A DNA stretch of 64,000 bases from Bacteroidales bacterium (GCA_016290215.1 JAEETH010000004.1:45954-109953); one strand, 5' to 3'; counted from the stretch's first letter, positions 51,402 to 60,949 are shown. Notes: generated from the letters alone by a model not told the origin. Program-made: numbers and translations.

Positions 51402-52907
51402 ATGAAAAACAAAAAACCACTTAAACAACTCTTTCTTGCCGTTACGTTGGTTTTCGTGACGGTTGGCGTTTCCTTTGGCCAATGTGTCATCCCTATTACT
51501 GACGACCAGCCTTATATTGAGGACTTCGAAGGTGATGGCTTTGATTGTTGGAGCGTCGATGTTTCGGGCGGAGGCAGTTGGTCGCTACTCGCAGGCACCA
51601 CTTCCACCGTGGTTTCGTTCTCCTACCACAACAACGAAGAAGAAGGTCGACTCATTTCGCCCATCTTTGACATGTCGGCGGTTGGTGGCGCTATTTTCAG
51701 CTTTTCGTATGCCATGATGGGATTTTACACCAACGACGAACTTGAGGTTGCCTATCGTTCATCGGAGGACGACGATTGGCATGTTTTAGGTGTGTATAGC
51801 CTTAGTGATTACACCAATACTTACGAAGAGACCTTTACATTGGATAACCTCACTTCCACCTATCAAGTATCGTTTTTGGGAAGAGGTCTTGGAGGAATGT
51901 ACATTTTTGTCGACAATATCGAAATTGCCTCTAATTCAAGTTGCGCACGCCCTGTCAGCCTTCAGGCTAACGACATCACCGCCACTTCTGCACTCCTCAG
52001 CTGGTCGACGACGGGCAATGAAGAAAGTTGGACGATTGAGTTGAATGGCAATGTAATTGATGTTGACACCCAACCGTATCTGCTGGAAGACTTACGTCCT
52101 CAAGCGGAATACACGTTCCGAGTTAGGGCTAACTGCGGAGAAGGCGTTGTTTCGGCATGGGCCACGCCCGTTACCTTCACCACGCTTTGCGATGTGATTA
52201 CCGTGACCGATGAAGCACCTTATTTAGACGATTTCGAGGCCTCGGAGGATTTCTTGTGCTGGCAAAACGAGATTATCTCGGGCATAGACGGCTGGGTGAT
52301 TGACCCTGGCTATCTTATCCTCAACAACACGGCGTTTTTCATCTGGTTGGGCGACGAGGCCATGCTCGTTACGGCTCCGCTCGACATCACTGCCGTTACC
52401 GAACCGACCTTGACTTTCAAGCATAGGCAGCCTGTGCTGGAACAAAGGGTGGACGAACTTTCGGTTTGGTACGCCACTTCATTGGAAGACGAATGGCATC
52501 TGCTCGGAAACTACACCGATGCTTGCCCAGATTGGGAAACCATCATCCTTGCGTTGCCTGAAGCTTCGGCCACCTATCGCATCGCTTTCAAGGGTAAATC
52601 AAACAATGCCGACGGCGTGTATTTCGATGATGTGCGTGTGGGCAACTACTTTGACGATGGCGTTGCCGAGCAGTCGGTTCTTGTCGTCACGGCCAGCCCT
52701 AATCCCACTTCGGACAAGGTCTTGGTGGAGATAAATGCCGTTGAAGGTCAGGTTGTTGTATTCGATGTGCTGGGCAAGCAGATGCTCATGACTTCAGTCG
52801 TCGAAGGCCATGCCGAAATCGACCTCAGCACTTTTGCCAAGGGTGTTTATGTGGCACGTATTTCGAGTGAAGCAGGCACACGCACCATCAAATTGGTGAA
52901 GGAGTAA
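51402..52907 (+). CDS. Secreted protein with cleaved-adhesin-like domains, FnIII and T9SS sorting domain
   Basis: The protein is 501 aa. A signal peptide covers about residues 1-26 (basic start, LFLAVTLVFVTVGVSFG). Two related beta-sandwich domains (DFEGDGFDCWSVD near 40 and DFEASEDFLCWQNE near 275) look like the MAM/cleaved-adhesin type that follows gingipain-like proteins. Between them, about residues 183-262, is a fibronectin III domain (SALLSWSTTGNEESWTIEL). The last 80 residues (SPNPTSDKVLVEI, VFDVLGKQML, FAKGVYVARI) are a type A type IX secretion sorting signal, so the protein should reach the cell surface. Confidence 0.85.
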   Translation: MKNKKPLKQLFLAVTLVFVTVGVSFGQCVIPITDDQPYIEDFEGDGFDCWSVDVSGGGSWSLLAGTTSTVVSFSYHNNEEEGRLISPIFDMSAVGGAIFSFSYAMMGFYTNDELEVAYRSSEDDDWHVLGVYSLSDYTNTYEETFTLDNLTSTYQVSFLGRGLGGMYIFVDNIEIASNSSCARPVSLQANDITATSALLSWSTTGNEESWTIELNGNVIDVDTQPYLLEDLRPQAEYTFRVRANCGEGVVSAWATPVTFTTLCDVITVTDEAPYLDDFEASEDFLCWQNEIISGIDGWVIDPGYLILNNTAFFIWLGDEAMLVTAPLDITAVTEPTLTFKHRQPVLEQRVDELSVWYATSLEDEWHLLGNYTDACPDWETIILALPEASATYRIAFKGKSNNADGVYFDDVRVGNYFDDGVAEQSVLVVTASPNPTSDKVLVEINAVEGQVVVFDVLGKQMLMTSVVEGHAEIDLSTFAKGVYVARISSEAGTRTIKLVKE

Positions 52908-52911
52908 AGCT

Positions 52912-54573
52912 TTACGAATACAGGAATCTTCTGATACTACGCTTAGGTGTCTTCTCAAACTCCTTGTCGACGAGGACGATGGAAGACACCTTTGAGTATG
53001 CGGGCAGCATGGCGTTCAATGCGGCGAGGTTCTCGTTCATCAGTTCTTCCATGCTCTTGTTCTGTAGATCGTATTTCTCATCAGGATAGACCAAAGCGAC
53101 GATTTTTCCTTGACGACCCACCACGAGCGACTCGACCACACCAGGCAGGTTGTTCACCTTGTCTTCGATCTCTTCGGGATAGATGTTCTGGCCGTTGGAA
53201 CTCAAAATCATGGCCTTGGAACGACCCTTGATGAACAGCAAGCCCTTCTTGTTCATGGTACCGAGGTCGCCGGTATGGAGCCAGCCTTCTTCGTCGATGG
53301 CGGCGCGGGTGGCCTCTTCGTTCTTGTAGTAACCCATCATCACGTGTTCGCCGCGGAATAGGATTTCGCCCACCACATTCTCCGGGTCGGGTGAGTCGAT
53401 TTTCAGCTCGTTGCGGGTGACGCAAGAGCCGCAGCAGCCTATCACTTCATTGTACCAGTGTTCGTAGCAGATGAGCGGTCCGGCCTCGGTCATGCCATAG
53501 CCCACCACGAAGGGGAACTTGATGCGGCGGAACACCTTCTCCACCTCCGCGTTGATGGCAGCGCCTCCCGTGATGAGCCAGATGAGGTTGCCACCGAAAG
53601 CTTCCATCAGCTGTTTGTAGATGGTCTTCTCCACAATCTTGCAGAGCAACGGCGTGTGCCACAGGAACTTCACCATAGGTTTGTTCAAGGCGGGGAAAAT
53701 CTTCGCCTTGAAGATTTTCTCCAGCACTAACGGCACGGTGAGGATCATATAAGGTTTGGTTTCTTTGTAAGCCTTCAGCAGGATGGTCGGCGAAGGGGTC
53801 TTGCTCAGGAAATACACATGGCAGCCGCCCGCAATCTGGTATAGGAACTCGATCGTCATGCCGAACATGTGGGAGAGGGGCAGCATACACACTTCCGTCC
53901 AGCCGGCATGGTTGGGGATGGTCTCCTGGCTGTATTGCACGTTGGCGGAGATGGCGCGATATGAAAGCATGACGCCTTTAGGCGCGCTGGTGGTGCCCGA
54001 GGTGTAGTTGATGATCATCAGCTCGTCGAGGTTGTCGGTGGGCAGGTTGACATCGGCCTTGGTGAAGCCATTGGGGTATCTCTCGTTGAACAGCTTTTCA
54101 GCATCCTCTTTCACCGTATTCAGTTGTTCATCTTTGGTATATAGAACGCGGAACTGCTCCGTCCCGATGGCGATTTGGATGTTGGGCATCTTTTCGGGGT
54201 GGAGGCGTTTCCACACGGCGGGACCGACGAAGATAGCCTTGGCGTCGGAGTGGGTGACGAGGTTCTCGATGTCGCTCTCGACGAAGGCGTCCATGATCGA
54301 CACCACCACGCCACGGTTGGCGGCGATGGCTAAGAAGGCGATGGCCCAGTTGGCGCAGTTCTTCGAGCAGATGGCGATTTTGTCGCCAGCCTTCAGCCCT
54401 GCCACTTCGAGCATGGCCTGCACCTGCATCATCTTGGCGCCCATCTCGCCATAGGTATAGCTTGTGACGTCGTCGTAGTCGGTCAATGCGGGTTCGTCCC
54501 AGTTCTTTGGGAGGTTCTCATTGAAGTATTCAAAGAAATGCTTAGTGGGTGCTAAAGGTTTCGTCGTAGTCAT
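52912..54573 (-). CDS. AMP-binding acyl-CoA ligase
   Basis: The protein is 553 aa. It has the adenylate-forming signatures: NYTSGTTSAPKGVMLS near residue 190, YGMTEAGPLI near 350, TGDLGTMNKKG near 430 and GRSKAMI near 442, with the C-terminal 'EKTPKRSIRR' carrying the catalytic Lys. It resembles long-chain fatty-acid CoA ligases and converts a carboxylic acid to an acyl-AMP and then acyl-CoA in the cytosol or at the inner membrane face. Convergent with the secreted protein gene; TATCTTTG promoter at 54601-54608. Confidence 0.85.
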   Translation of the reverse strand: MTTTKPLAPTKHFFEYFNENLPKNWDEPALTDYDDVTSYTYGEMGAKMMQVQAMLEVAGLKAGDKIAICSKNCANWAIAFLAIAANRGVVVSIMDAFVESDIENLVTHSDAKAIFVGPAVWKRLHPEKMPNIQIAIGTEQFRVLYTKDEQLNTVKEDAEKLFNERYPNGFTKADVNLPTDNLDELMIINYTSGTTSAPKGVMLSYRAISANVQYSQETIPNHAGWTEVCMLPLSHMFGMTIEFLYQIAGGCHVYFLSKTPSPTILLKAYKETKPYMILTVPLVLEKIFKAKIFPALNKPMVKFLWHTPLLCKIVEKTIYKQLMEAFGGNLIWLITGGAAINAEVEKVFRRIKFPFVVGYGMTEAGPLICYEHWYNEVIGCCGSCVTRNELKIDSPDPENVVGEILFRGEHVMMGYYKNEEATRAAIDEEGWLHTGDLGTMNKKGLLFIKGRSKAMILSSNGQNIYPEEIEDKVNNLPGVVESLVVGRQGKIVALVYPDEKYDLQNKSMEELMNENLAALNAMLPAYSKVSSIVLVDKEFEKTPKRSIRRFLYS

Positions 54574-54600
54574 AGTATAAAAATTGAAGTTTTAAAAGTG

Positions 54601-54647
54601 CAAAGATATGAAATGTTTTGTTTAGGTGAGAAAAGTGACTATTTTTG
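54601..54647. promoter_or_regulatory. Divergent housekeeping promoters
   Basis: TATCTTTG on the minus strand (54601-54608) for the acyl-CoA ligase and TATTTTTG on the plus strand (54640-54647) for the GH92 gene. Confidence 0.5.
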
Positions 54648-54688
54648 CGGGGTGAAATAGTACTTTTACTCTTATAAATCATCCTATC

Positions 54689-56917
54689 ATGAAACACATT
54701 TCCCTGCTGGTGGGCATTTTGTTGCTGCCCCTCTTCCTCAGCGCACAAAGCGCCAACGACTACACCCAATACGTGAACCCTTTCATCGGCACGCAGACCG
54801 ACGAGACGGGCGCCCTCAGCGGCAGCACCTTCCCTGGCGCCACGATGCCGCAGGGCATGGTGCAGCTGAGTCCCGAGACCGAACTGATGGTCACTTGGGA
54901 CCCTTGCTCGGGCTATGACTACAACAAAGACATCATCTACGGCTTCACCCATACCCACCTCAGTGGCACGGGTTGCACCGACCTTATCGACGTGAGCCTT
55001 ATGCCCTTGAACCGAGCCGTGACACCCGAACAGCTGGCAGCCGCCGACTTCGGTCAGCACTATAGCCACGACAAAGAGTCCGCTCGACCAGGGTATTATC
55101 AGGTGTTGTTGCAAGAGAGTAATGTCAATGTGGAGTTGTCGGCCACCACGCGCACGGGTATCCATCGTTATACCTTCCCCGAAGGGCAACCCCAGACCGT
55201 GGTCCTCGACCTCGACCGTGGCACCTTCCGTGGCGAAGCCTATTACTCCAAGCGTCGCAGCTACGATGTGATTCAGGCGCAAATCCGCCTCGTCGACGAC
55301 CACACCATCGAAGGCTATCGTGTCATCACGGGCTGGGCCAAGATGCGTAAGGTGTACTTCCGCGCTGAGTTCTCCAAGCCTATCGTCAGCCATATCCTGA
55401 TGAACGGCAACCTCAACGTGGGCAGTAGCGATGTCGTCAACGGCCGCACGCTGCGTGCGGCGTTGAGTTTCGACCCCAAAGACAGTCGCGAATTGATGGT
55501 CAAAGTCGCCATCTCGCCCGTCGACAACCTAGGCGCAAGAACCAACATGTACGCCGAGGCCAAAGGTTGGGATTTTGACGGCTATGTCAAAGCCGCCCAC
55601 GACACCTGGCAGCGTGAACTCAGTCGCATCGACATCGAAGGCACCGACGAGCAGAAGACCATCTTCTACACGGGCCTCTACCATGTGCTGATGCAACCCA
55701 ACACCATGAGCGACGTGGATGGTCGTTATATGAACACCAACTTTGAAATCAAGCAGATGCATCCGGGACAGACTTATCACAGCACCTTCAGCCTTTGGGA
55801 TACCTTCCGCGCTGCTCATCCGCTTTATACGCTCATCGCCCCCGACATCGCAGCACAGTTTGTCCGCGACATGGTGGCGCACTGCCAGACCTATGGCTAC
55901 CTGCCCATTTGGGACCTTTGGGGACAGGACAACTACTGCATGATTGGCAACCACGCCATCCCCGTGCTCGCCGATGCCATCATGGCCGAGATACCAGGCA
56001 TCGATGTGGAAGCGGCTTATCAGGCCATGGTGGAAAGCAGCACACGAAGCCACTTCAACTCACCCTTTGAGATTTGGGAACAATATGGTTACCTGCCGCA
56101 GACTTTGCAAGACGAGAGCGTTAGCATCACCATGGAGCAGGCTTTCGACGATGCTTGCGTGGCGTTAGTGGCCAAGAAACTCGGCAAAAATGAAGACTAC
56201 GAGCGGTTTTATCGCCGTAGTATGTTCTACAAAAATCTCTTTGACCCCGAAACGGGCTTCTTCCGTCCAAAGGACGAAAAGGGCAATTGGATGGAAGGCT
56301 TCGATCCGCTGTCGTACGAACAGCCTTGCTTCGTGGAAGGCAATGCATGGCAATATATGTGGTTCGTGCCGCAAGATCCACAAGGCCTCATTGACCTCTT
56401 CGGCGGCACAAAAGCCTTCCTGAAGAAACTCGACGAGAACTTCAGCCTTACAGCCACTTCGGGTGAGGTGAACGGCAACGCCAGCGGTTTCATTGGGCAA
56501 TACGCACACGGCAACGAGCCCAGCCACCACACTGTCTATCTCTACAACTTTGCGGGCAAGCCCGAGCGCACGCAGGAGTTGGTGGAGCAGGTGAGGAGCG
56601 AGTTTTACCGCGCCACGCCGTGTGGTTATGCCGGCAACGACGACTGTGGACAGATGTCGGCTTGGTACATCTTCTCAAGCCTCGGTTTCTATCCTTTCCA
56701 TGCGGGTTCGGCAGAGTATGTTATCGGAACGCCGTTGTTTACCAAGGCGACTTTGCATCTTGATGGAGGCAAGGAATTTGTCATCACTGCCAAGAACAAG
56801 ACACCTGAGCGCATCCATGTCAAGAGCGTAAAGCTGAACGGGAAGCCGATTAAAGATTACAAGCTTACGCACCAACAAATCATGGCGGGTGGAACTTTAG
56901 AGTTTATTTTGAAATGA
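54689..56917 (+). CDS. GH92-family alpha-mannosidase
   Basis: The protein is 742 aa, a usual length for GH92. A signal peptide (residues 1-20, ending LFLSAQS) is followed by the family's first block YVNPFIGT and FPGATMPQGMVQLSP. Further conserved parts are SGYDYNKDIIYGFTHTHLSGTG, STFSLWDTFRAAHPL and GNEPSHHTVYLYNF, which hold calcium and substrate contacts. GH92 enzymes are calcium-dependent exo-mannosidases, often alpha-1,2, acting on N-glycans or yeast mannan in the periplasm or on the surface. No SusCD pair adjoins it, so it is not in an obvious utilisation locus. Confidence 0.9.
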   Translation: MKHISLLVGILLLPLFLSAQSANDYTQYVNPFIGTQTDETGALSGSTFPGATMPQGMVQLSPETELMVTWDPCSGYDYNKDIIYGFTHTHLSGTGCTDLIDVSLMPLNRAVTPEQLAAADFGQHYSHDKESARPGYYQVLLQESNVNVELSATTRTGIHRYTFPEGQPQTVVLDLDRGTFRGEAYYSKRRSYDVIQAQIRLVDDHTIEGYRVITGWAKMRKVYFRAEFSKPIVSHILMNGNLNVGSSDVVNGRTLRAALSFDPKDSRELMVKVAISPVDNLGARTNMYAEAKGWDFDGYVKAAHDTWQRELSRIDIEGTDEQKTIFYTGLYHVLMQPNTMSDVDGRYMNTNFEIKQMHPGQTYHSTFSLWDTFRAAHPLYTLIAPDIAAQFVRDMVAHCQTYGYLPIWDLWGQDNYCMIGNHAIPVLADAIMAEIPGIDVEAAYQAMVESSTRSHFNSPFEIWEQYGYLPQTLQDESVSITMEQAFDDACVALVAKKLGKNEDYERFYRRSMFYKNLFDPETGFFRPKDEKGNWMEGFDPLSYEQPCFVEGNAWQYMWFVPQDPQGLIDLFGGTKAFLKKLDENFSLTATSGEVNGNASGFIGQYAHGNEPSHHTVYLYNFAGKPERTQELVEQVRSEFYRATPCGYAGNDDCGQMSAWYIFSSLGFYPFHAGSAEYVIGTPLFTKATLHLDGGKEFVITAKNKTPERIHVKSVKLNGKPIKDYKLTHQQIMAGGTLEFILK

Positions 56918-57750
56918 AAGCAAAGAGCATTGTACAAATTGGCATCATTTATCTGATAGCCACAGCGATAGGGTTTCTTGTATTCAAGGTTTCAAAAAAT
57001 GCCATGTCGGAGCTGTGGGCATTGTTTTTGGCTGATGTGGTGGCCACGATTATTGTGTGGTTTTTCGGCCTTATCCATAAAAACGTGTCGGTTTACGACC
57101 CTTATTGGAGCGTGGCGCCTCCTGTAATGTTCACCGCTTGGGCTTTTTACAAGTCAGCGTTTACCTTACCTGTCATTCTGCTGCTCCTTGCCGTTTGGTA
57201 TTGGGGCATCCGTTTGACGGGCAATTGGGCCTATACCTTCAAGGGCCTTGACCACGAGGATTGGCGCTACACCCGTTACCGCGAAACGCAGTCGCCCTTC
57301 ATTTTCCAAATCATCAATTTCTTCGGTCTGAACATGATGCCGACGGTTTTGGTATTTGCCGCCATGCTTCCTGGATTCGGTTTGTTTGAGTCGGCGGAAG
57401 CGGCCAACATATTGACTTGGATGGGTTTTGCAATTTGCATTTCAGCAGCCACTTTACAGCTGATTGCCGATACCCAGATTCATCGTTTTCGCGAAGAACA
57501 CCCTGGTCAGTATTGTAATGTAGGCTTTTGGAAACACGGTCGTCACCCCAACTATCTCGGCGAAATCTCGATGTGGTGGGGAGTCTGGACGATGTATGCT
57601 TCAATTTATGGTTTTGATTGGCTGATTCTTGCCCCTGTAGCCATGACTGCACTCTTCCTGTTTATCAGCATTCCGATGATGGAACGACGCCAGCTTCAAA
57701 ACAAGCCAGGCTATGCTGAGTATCGGGAAAAGACAAGAATGCTGATTTGA
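56914..57750 (+). CDS. DUF1295 (steroid 5-alpha-reductase-like) membrane protein
   Basis: The protein is 278 aa with several membrane spans. The C-terminal block RHPNYLGEISMWWGVW and NKPGYAEYREKTRMLI is the DUF1295/ICMT-like motif that binds a nucleotide or methyl-donor cofactor on the cytosolic side. Substrate unknown. The ATG overlaps the GH92 stop by four bases, so it is translationally coupled, although a functional link is not evident. Convergent with the Vsr gene. Confidence 0.8.
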   Translation: MKAKSIVQIGIIYLIATAIGFLVFKVSKNAMSELWALFLADVVATIIVWFFGLIHKNVSVYDPYWSVAPPVMFTAWAFYKSAFTLPVILLLLAVWYWGIRLTGNWAYTFKGLDHEDWRYTRYRETQSPFIFQIINFFGLNMMPTVLVFAAMLPGFGLFESAEAANILTWMGFAICISAATLQLIADTQIHRFREEHPGQYCNVGFWKHGRHPNYLGEISMWWGVWTMYASIYGFDWLILAPVAMTALFLFISIPMMERRQLQNKPGYAEYREKTRMLI

Positions 57751-57754
57751 CGGC

Positions 57755-58309
57755 TTATTTTTGCCCATAGGGCTGAGCTTCTTCCGCCGCCAAAGCTGCT
57801 GGAGTCTCTTGAAAATCGTATGGCACCACCTTCGGCTGATGCAAGGCCAGAAAATGTTCGTTGAGCAGCAGCTCCACGCGCAGCATCGTCTCCTCGATGC
57901 GCTTGGGCGTCAGTTGGCACTCCCACACCACGATGACCTGCCATCCGTTGTCGTGTAGTATTTGATAGTTCTTTTGGTCGCGTTCCTGGTTTCTTTTGAT
58001 CTTGTTCACCCAAAACTCCCGATTCGTCTGCGGAATCTTACAGCATTGGGAACTATCTTCTCTAAACTCTAAACTCTCAACACTAAACTCCACAAAGTGC
58101 CCATGCCAGAAACACCCATTCACAAAAATCGCCGTCCGATACCGCCGCATGACGATGTCGGGCTTGCCTGGCACGCTCTTCACGTTGAGGCGATAGCGGT
58201 AGCCGTGTCGCCACAGCCATTGCCTGACCTTCAGCTCGGGCTTGGTGCCTTTACCGTGAATGCGCGACATGCAGTAATGTCGCTGCGCGGGAGTCATTTT
58301 GTCGGTCAT
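57755..58309 (-). CDS. Very short patch repair endonuclease (Vsr-like) with an insertion
   Basis: The protein is 184 aa. Vsr motifs are in order: RIHGKGTKPELKVRQWLW, GYRYRLNVKSVPGKPDIV (catalytic Asp), FVNGCFWHGH, then CKIPQTNREFW and VIVVWECQL. Vsr nicks at T:G mismatches formed by deamination of methylated cytosine, so it usually accompanies a Dcm-type methylase; one lies at 8047-9204. Between GHF and CKIP an extra 15-17 residues (FSVESLEFREDSSQ) are encoded by a simple CTCTAAACT-type repeat at 58057-58091, just before the second Zn-binding Cys. The insertion is in frame, but might reduce activity. Confidence 0.8.
   Translation of the reverse strand: MTDKMTPAQRHYCMSRIHGKGTKPELKVRQWLWRHGYRYRLNVKSVPGKPDIVMRRYRTAIFVNGCFWHGHFVEFSVESLEFREDSSQCCKIPQTNREFWVNKIKRNQERDQKNYQILHDNGWQVIVVWECQLTPKRIEETMLRVELLLNEHFLALHQPKVVPYDFQETPAALAAEEAQPYGQK
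58057..58091. repeat. Simple CTCTAAACT-type repeat inside the Vsr gene
   Basis: The words CTCTAAACT, CTAAACTCTCAA and CACTAAACTCC follow each other. Such degenerate repeats are normally intergenic in this group, but here lie in frame within a conserved gene. Confidence 0.55.
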
Positions 58310-58953
58310 GATAGGAGTATTTGGTGTAGCTCTTCAACCGAATTGGCGACCTTTAAGTTTTCGATGCTACTCATATCCCGATACCCCCAGTTCACCGCAA
58401 TGCCCATGATGCCGCCGTTGGCAGCGGTCTCCATGTCGGTGTCGGAGTCGCCAATCATGACGGCATCTTCTTTCTCGATGCCCGCCTTGCGTAACACCTC
58501 GTTGACGATTTCGGGGTCGGGCTTGAGAGGAAAATTGGTGCGACCGCCCAAAACCGCCACAAAGGGAATCTCGGGAAAGAACTCCTTGATGAGGTGCTCG
58601 GTGCCTTCCTGAAACTTGTTGGATGCGACGGCCAGCATCACGCCTTCATGGTGCAGTTTAGCCAAAAGGTCGTGTATGCCAGAAAAAGGTTTTGTGTGCA
58701 CGTCGATATGGGTAATGTAGTAGGCTCTGAAGTCGTTATAGGCGGCATCCACCATGTCGTCGGTCTTATGGCCAAGGGGTAAGGCCTTTCGCATCAGGTT
58801 ACGGGCACCGTGGCCGACCATGGCCATGACTTTGTCGCGCGTAAAGGTCGGGAAGCCTCTCAAGCTCATGGCGTGGTTGACGGCCTCCTTGAGGTCGTCG
58901 ATGGTGTCGAGCAGCGTGCCGTCAAGGTCAAATATCGCTAATTTGTATCTCAT
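58306..58953 (-). CDS. HAD-superfamily phosphatase, phosphoglycolate phosphatase-like
   Basis: The protein is 215 aa. HAD motif I FDLDGTLLDT (residues 8-17), motif II VASNK near residue 112, Lys in PLKPDPEIV near 152 and motif IV VMIGDSDTDMETA near 170 are all present, with a helical cap between motifs I and II. The cap type fits the Gph/PGP group that dephosphorylates 2-phosphoglycolate, though substrate specificity is broad in this superfamily. The stop overlaps the ATG of the Vsr gene by four bases, so they are cotranscribed. Confidence 0.85.
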   Translation of the reverse strand: MRYKLAIFDLDGTLLDTIDDLKEAVNHAMSLRGFPTFTRDKVMAMVGHGARNLMRKALPLGHKTDDMVDAAYNDFRAYYITHIDVHTKPFSGIHDLLAKLHHEGVMLAVASNKFQEGTEHLIKEFFPEIPFVAVLGGRTNFPLKPDPEIVNEVLRKAGIEKEDAVMIGDSDTDMETAANGGIMGIAVNWGYRDMSSIENLKVANSVEELHQILLS

Positions 58954-58957
58954 GACT

Positions 58958-59632
58958 TTACCAGATAAAAGGCAAAACCTTGTATTTCACCCGTTGTTTG
59001 TATTCGCTGTAGCCTTCCAGCCCTTGTTCGAGGACGGTTTCTTCGTTGCGGATACGTTTGGCTATCAAAGGGATATACAATAGCATGATGCCGAACGAAA
59101 TCGGCGAGGCCAACACCAAAGGCATCATCAGGAAGAGGAGGGTGGTGGCCATATACATCGGGTGACGGACGATGCCATAAAGCCCAGTGTCGATGACTTT
59201 TTGGTGCTCTTGTACTTCGATGGTGCGAGAGAGGTAGGTGTTCTCGCGAAGGACTTCCGCATAAAGCAGATAACACACCAAGAAAAGGCCGGCGGCCACC
59301 CATACGACCCAATTCGGCAACATGCACCATTGGAAGCGCCAATTGAGGCCTGCCACAACGAAGGCGGCGATGAACAGCAAGCCACTCAGTGCCACGACGG
59401 TCTTTTGCTCCTTCTCTTGTTCTTTGGCGTTCAGCCGTTTTTGCAATAGTTCAGGGTTTTTTGCCATCATGACCATCCCTGCTATGAACATGGGTACAAA
59501 CAAAATGCCCATCAGCAGCCAGCCCTGCCAATAGTGGAGCGAGCCTGCGGGCAAGAAGATGAGCAGACCCAAGATGATGACGCCAAGGAGGAATTTTGTC
59601 AGCGCTTGAAAAAACAAGTTTGATTTCATCAT
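58958..59632 (-). CDS. Isoprenylcysteine methyltransferase-like membrane protein
   Basis: The protein is 224 aa with about five membrane spans. The C-terminal VRHPMYMATTLLFL near residue 160 and the EGYSEYKQRVKYKVLPFIW end are the ICMT/PEMT-like methyl-donor binding block. A TACCTTTG promoter at 59652-59659 means the frame extension to 59653 is not translated, so I place the start at 59632 (MMKSNLFF). It lies 4 bases upstream of the HAD gene and forms an operon with it and the Vsr gene. Confidence 0.75.
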   Translation of the reverse strand: MMKSNLFFQALTKFLLGVIILGLLIFLPAGSLHYWQGWLLMGILFVPMFIAGMVMMAKNPELLQKRLNAKEQEKEQKTVVALSGLLFIAAFVVAGLNWRFQWCMLPNWVVWVAAGLFLVCYLLYAEVLRENTYLSRTIEVQEHQKVIDTGLYGIVRHPMYMATTLLFLMMPLVLASPISFGIMLLYIPLIAKRIRNEETVLEQGLEGYSEYKQRVKYKVLPFIW

Positions 59633-59651
59633 TGAATTGTATTGGATATGC

Positions 59652-59659
59652 AAAGGTAC
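59652..59659 (-). promoter_or_regulatory. Housekeeping -7 box
   Basis: TACCTTTG on the minus strand, 20 bases before the ATG at 59632. Confidence 0.5.
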
Positions 59660-59924
59660 AAAATATCTATTTCATCAAAACATGTGTCAAAAGTTACTGT
59701 TCAAAACCATGTATATCTGAAAAGCTATTAGTTAGATTCCCAAGGAAATGGAGGTTGTTCATTTTTCTATATGCGGCGGCTTGTGGGGCATACAAAGGGG
59801 TGACTTGCTTATGCCGCCGTTTATAAGACCACGCCCCAACTCCATTCCCTTAGGGAATCTCAATAAGGTGGATTAATATGCACAGCTATATGTAATAAAC
59901 CGCAATAATCAGCGTTATCTATTT
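59660..59924. other. Gap without recognised gene
   Basis: A CGGCGG...CCGCCG arm pair (about 59776-59818) could form a weak stem. No promoter for the following hydrolase gene and no reading frame of interest was recognised. Confidence 0.3.
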
Positions 59925-60767
59925 ATGAGACAATTCTTTACTTATCTACTTCTGACAATGCTTGGCATAGTGTTTCTATCGGGTTGCCAAGCACAAAAAG
60001 CCTCCATCCGAGGCCCTCAATGCGAGATTGCCTATAAAGTTACTTTGCCCGATGGGTTCGATCCAACAACAGACCAATGTCCAATGGTGATTCTGATGCA
60101 CGGCATCTTCTCCAGCAAGGACTTTATCCCCATGCCGCAGCTTGCGAAAGGTCTTGCCAAAGCCGGCATCGCCTCCATCCGTTTTGACTTCAACGGACAC
60201 GGCAAGAGCGAAGGCCGCAAGCAGGACATGACCATCGAGAAGGAGCTGGCCGATGCGCGCGCCGTCTGGGGTTATGTGCAAGGTCTGCCCTATGTGCAAG
60301 GTGTGGGCTTGTTGGGCCACTCGCAAGGCGGTGTCGTCGCCTCGATGGCAGCTGGACGTCTGGCCAGCGAAAGCACGGCGCCGTCGGGTGTGGTGCTTAT
60401 CGCCCCAGGCTCGGTCATCAAGGAGGCTTGTCAGGGTGGCAAGTTCTTCAATGCACGCTTCGACCCCAAGGACCCGCCGGAATACATCCGCTGTTGGGGT
60501 TTGTATAAGCTGGGGCGCGAATACCTCGTCACCACGCAGCAGCTCGACATCTATGGCACTGCGGCAGCCTACCAAGGTCCTGTGCTTCTCCTTCACGGCG
60601 ACCGCGACGACATCGTGCCGATGTGGTGCAGCGAGCGTTACTTGGAGGCCTACGGCTCTCATGCCACCCTAAAAGTGGTGGAAGGCGAAAACCACACCAT
60701 CACCCGCCGTCGCAAGCAAGTCGTTGCTGAGACAGTGGAGTTTTTTAGAGGGGTGTTTGGGAAGTGA
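59925..60767 (+). CDS. Alpha/beta hydrolase lipoprotein
   Basis: The protein is 280 aa. A lipoprotein signal ends IVFLSGC with the lipidated Cys at residue 21. Hydrolase features follow in order: MHGIFSSKDF (oxyanion loop), SIRFDFNGHGKSEG, the nucleophile elbow LLGHSQGGVVAS with Ser near residue 134, LLHGDRDDIVP with the acid, and GENHTI with the catalytic His. It is therefore a membrane-anchored esterase- or acylpeptidase-like enzyme on the periplasmic side; substrate unknown. Monocistronic and convergent with the small YqaE gene. Confidence 0.85.
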   Translation: MRQFFTYLLLTMLGIVFLSGCQAQKASIRGPQCEIAYKVTLPDGFDPTTDQCPMVILMHGIFSSKDFIPMPQLAKGLAKAGIASIRFDFNGHGKSEGRKQDMTIEKELADARAVWGYVQGLPYVQGVGLLGHSQGGVVASMAAGRLASESTAPSGVVLIAPGSVIKEACQGGKFFNARFDPKDPPEYIRCWGLYKLGREYLVTTQQLDIYGTAAAYQGPVLLLHGDRDDIVPMWCSERYLEAYGSHATLKVVEGENHTITRRRKQVVAETVEFFRGVFGK

Positions 60768-60793
60768 TGGTTTGATGGATGGCCTGTCGGTTT

Positions 60794-60949
60794 CTAATTA
60801 TTCTTGTTCAGGATAATCAGCGCGGCGATGACGCCCGGCACCCAGCCGCAGAGCGTGAGCAGAAACACGATGAGCATCGAGCCGCAGCCGCGGTCGATCA
60901 CTGCCAGCGGCGGGAAGATAATAGCTAGGATGACTTGGAGGCAGGACAT
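60794..60949 (-). CDS. YqaE/Pmp3 family small membrane protein
   Basis: The protein is 51 aa. It has the family outline: a first span VILAIIFPPLAVI, a Gly-rich turn DRGCGS, and a second span LIVFLLTLCGWVPGVIAAL ending ILNKNN, matching 'PP...F...G......L....G..PG..HA'. These proteolipids sit in the inner membrane and are often stress-induced. The start ATG 60949 has no strong ribosome binding site. A longer overlapping frame on the same strand is a shadow. Confidence 0.8.
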   Translation of the reverse strand: MSCLQVILAIIFPPLAVIDRGCGSMLIVFLLTLCGWVPGVIAALIILNKNN

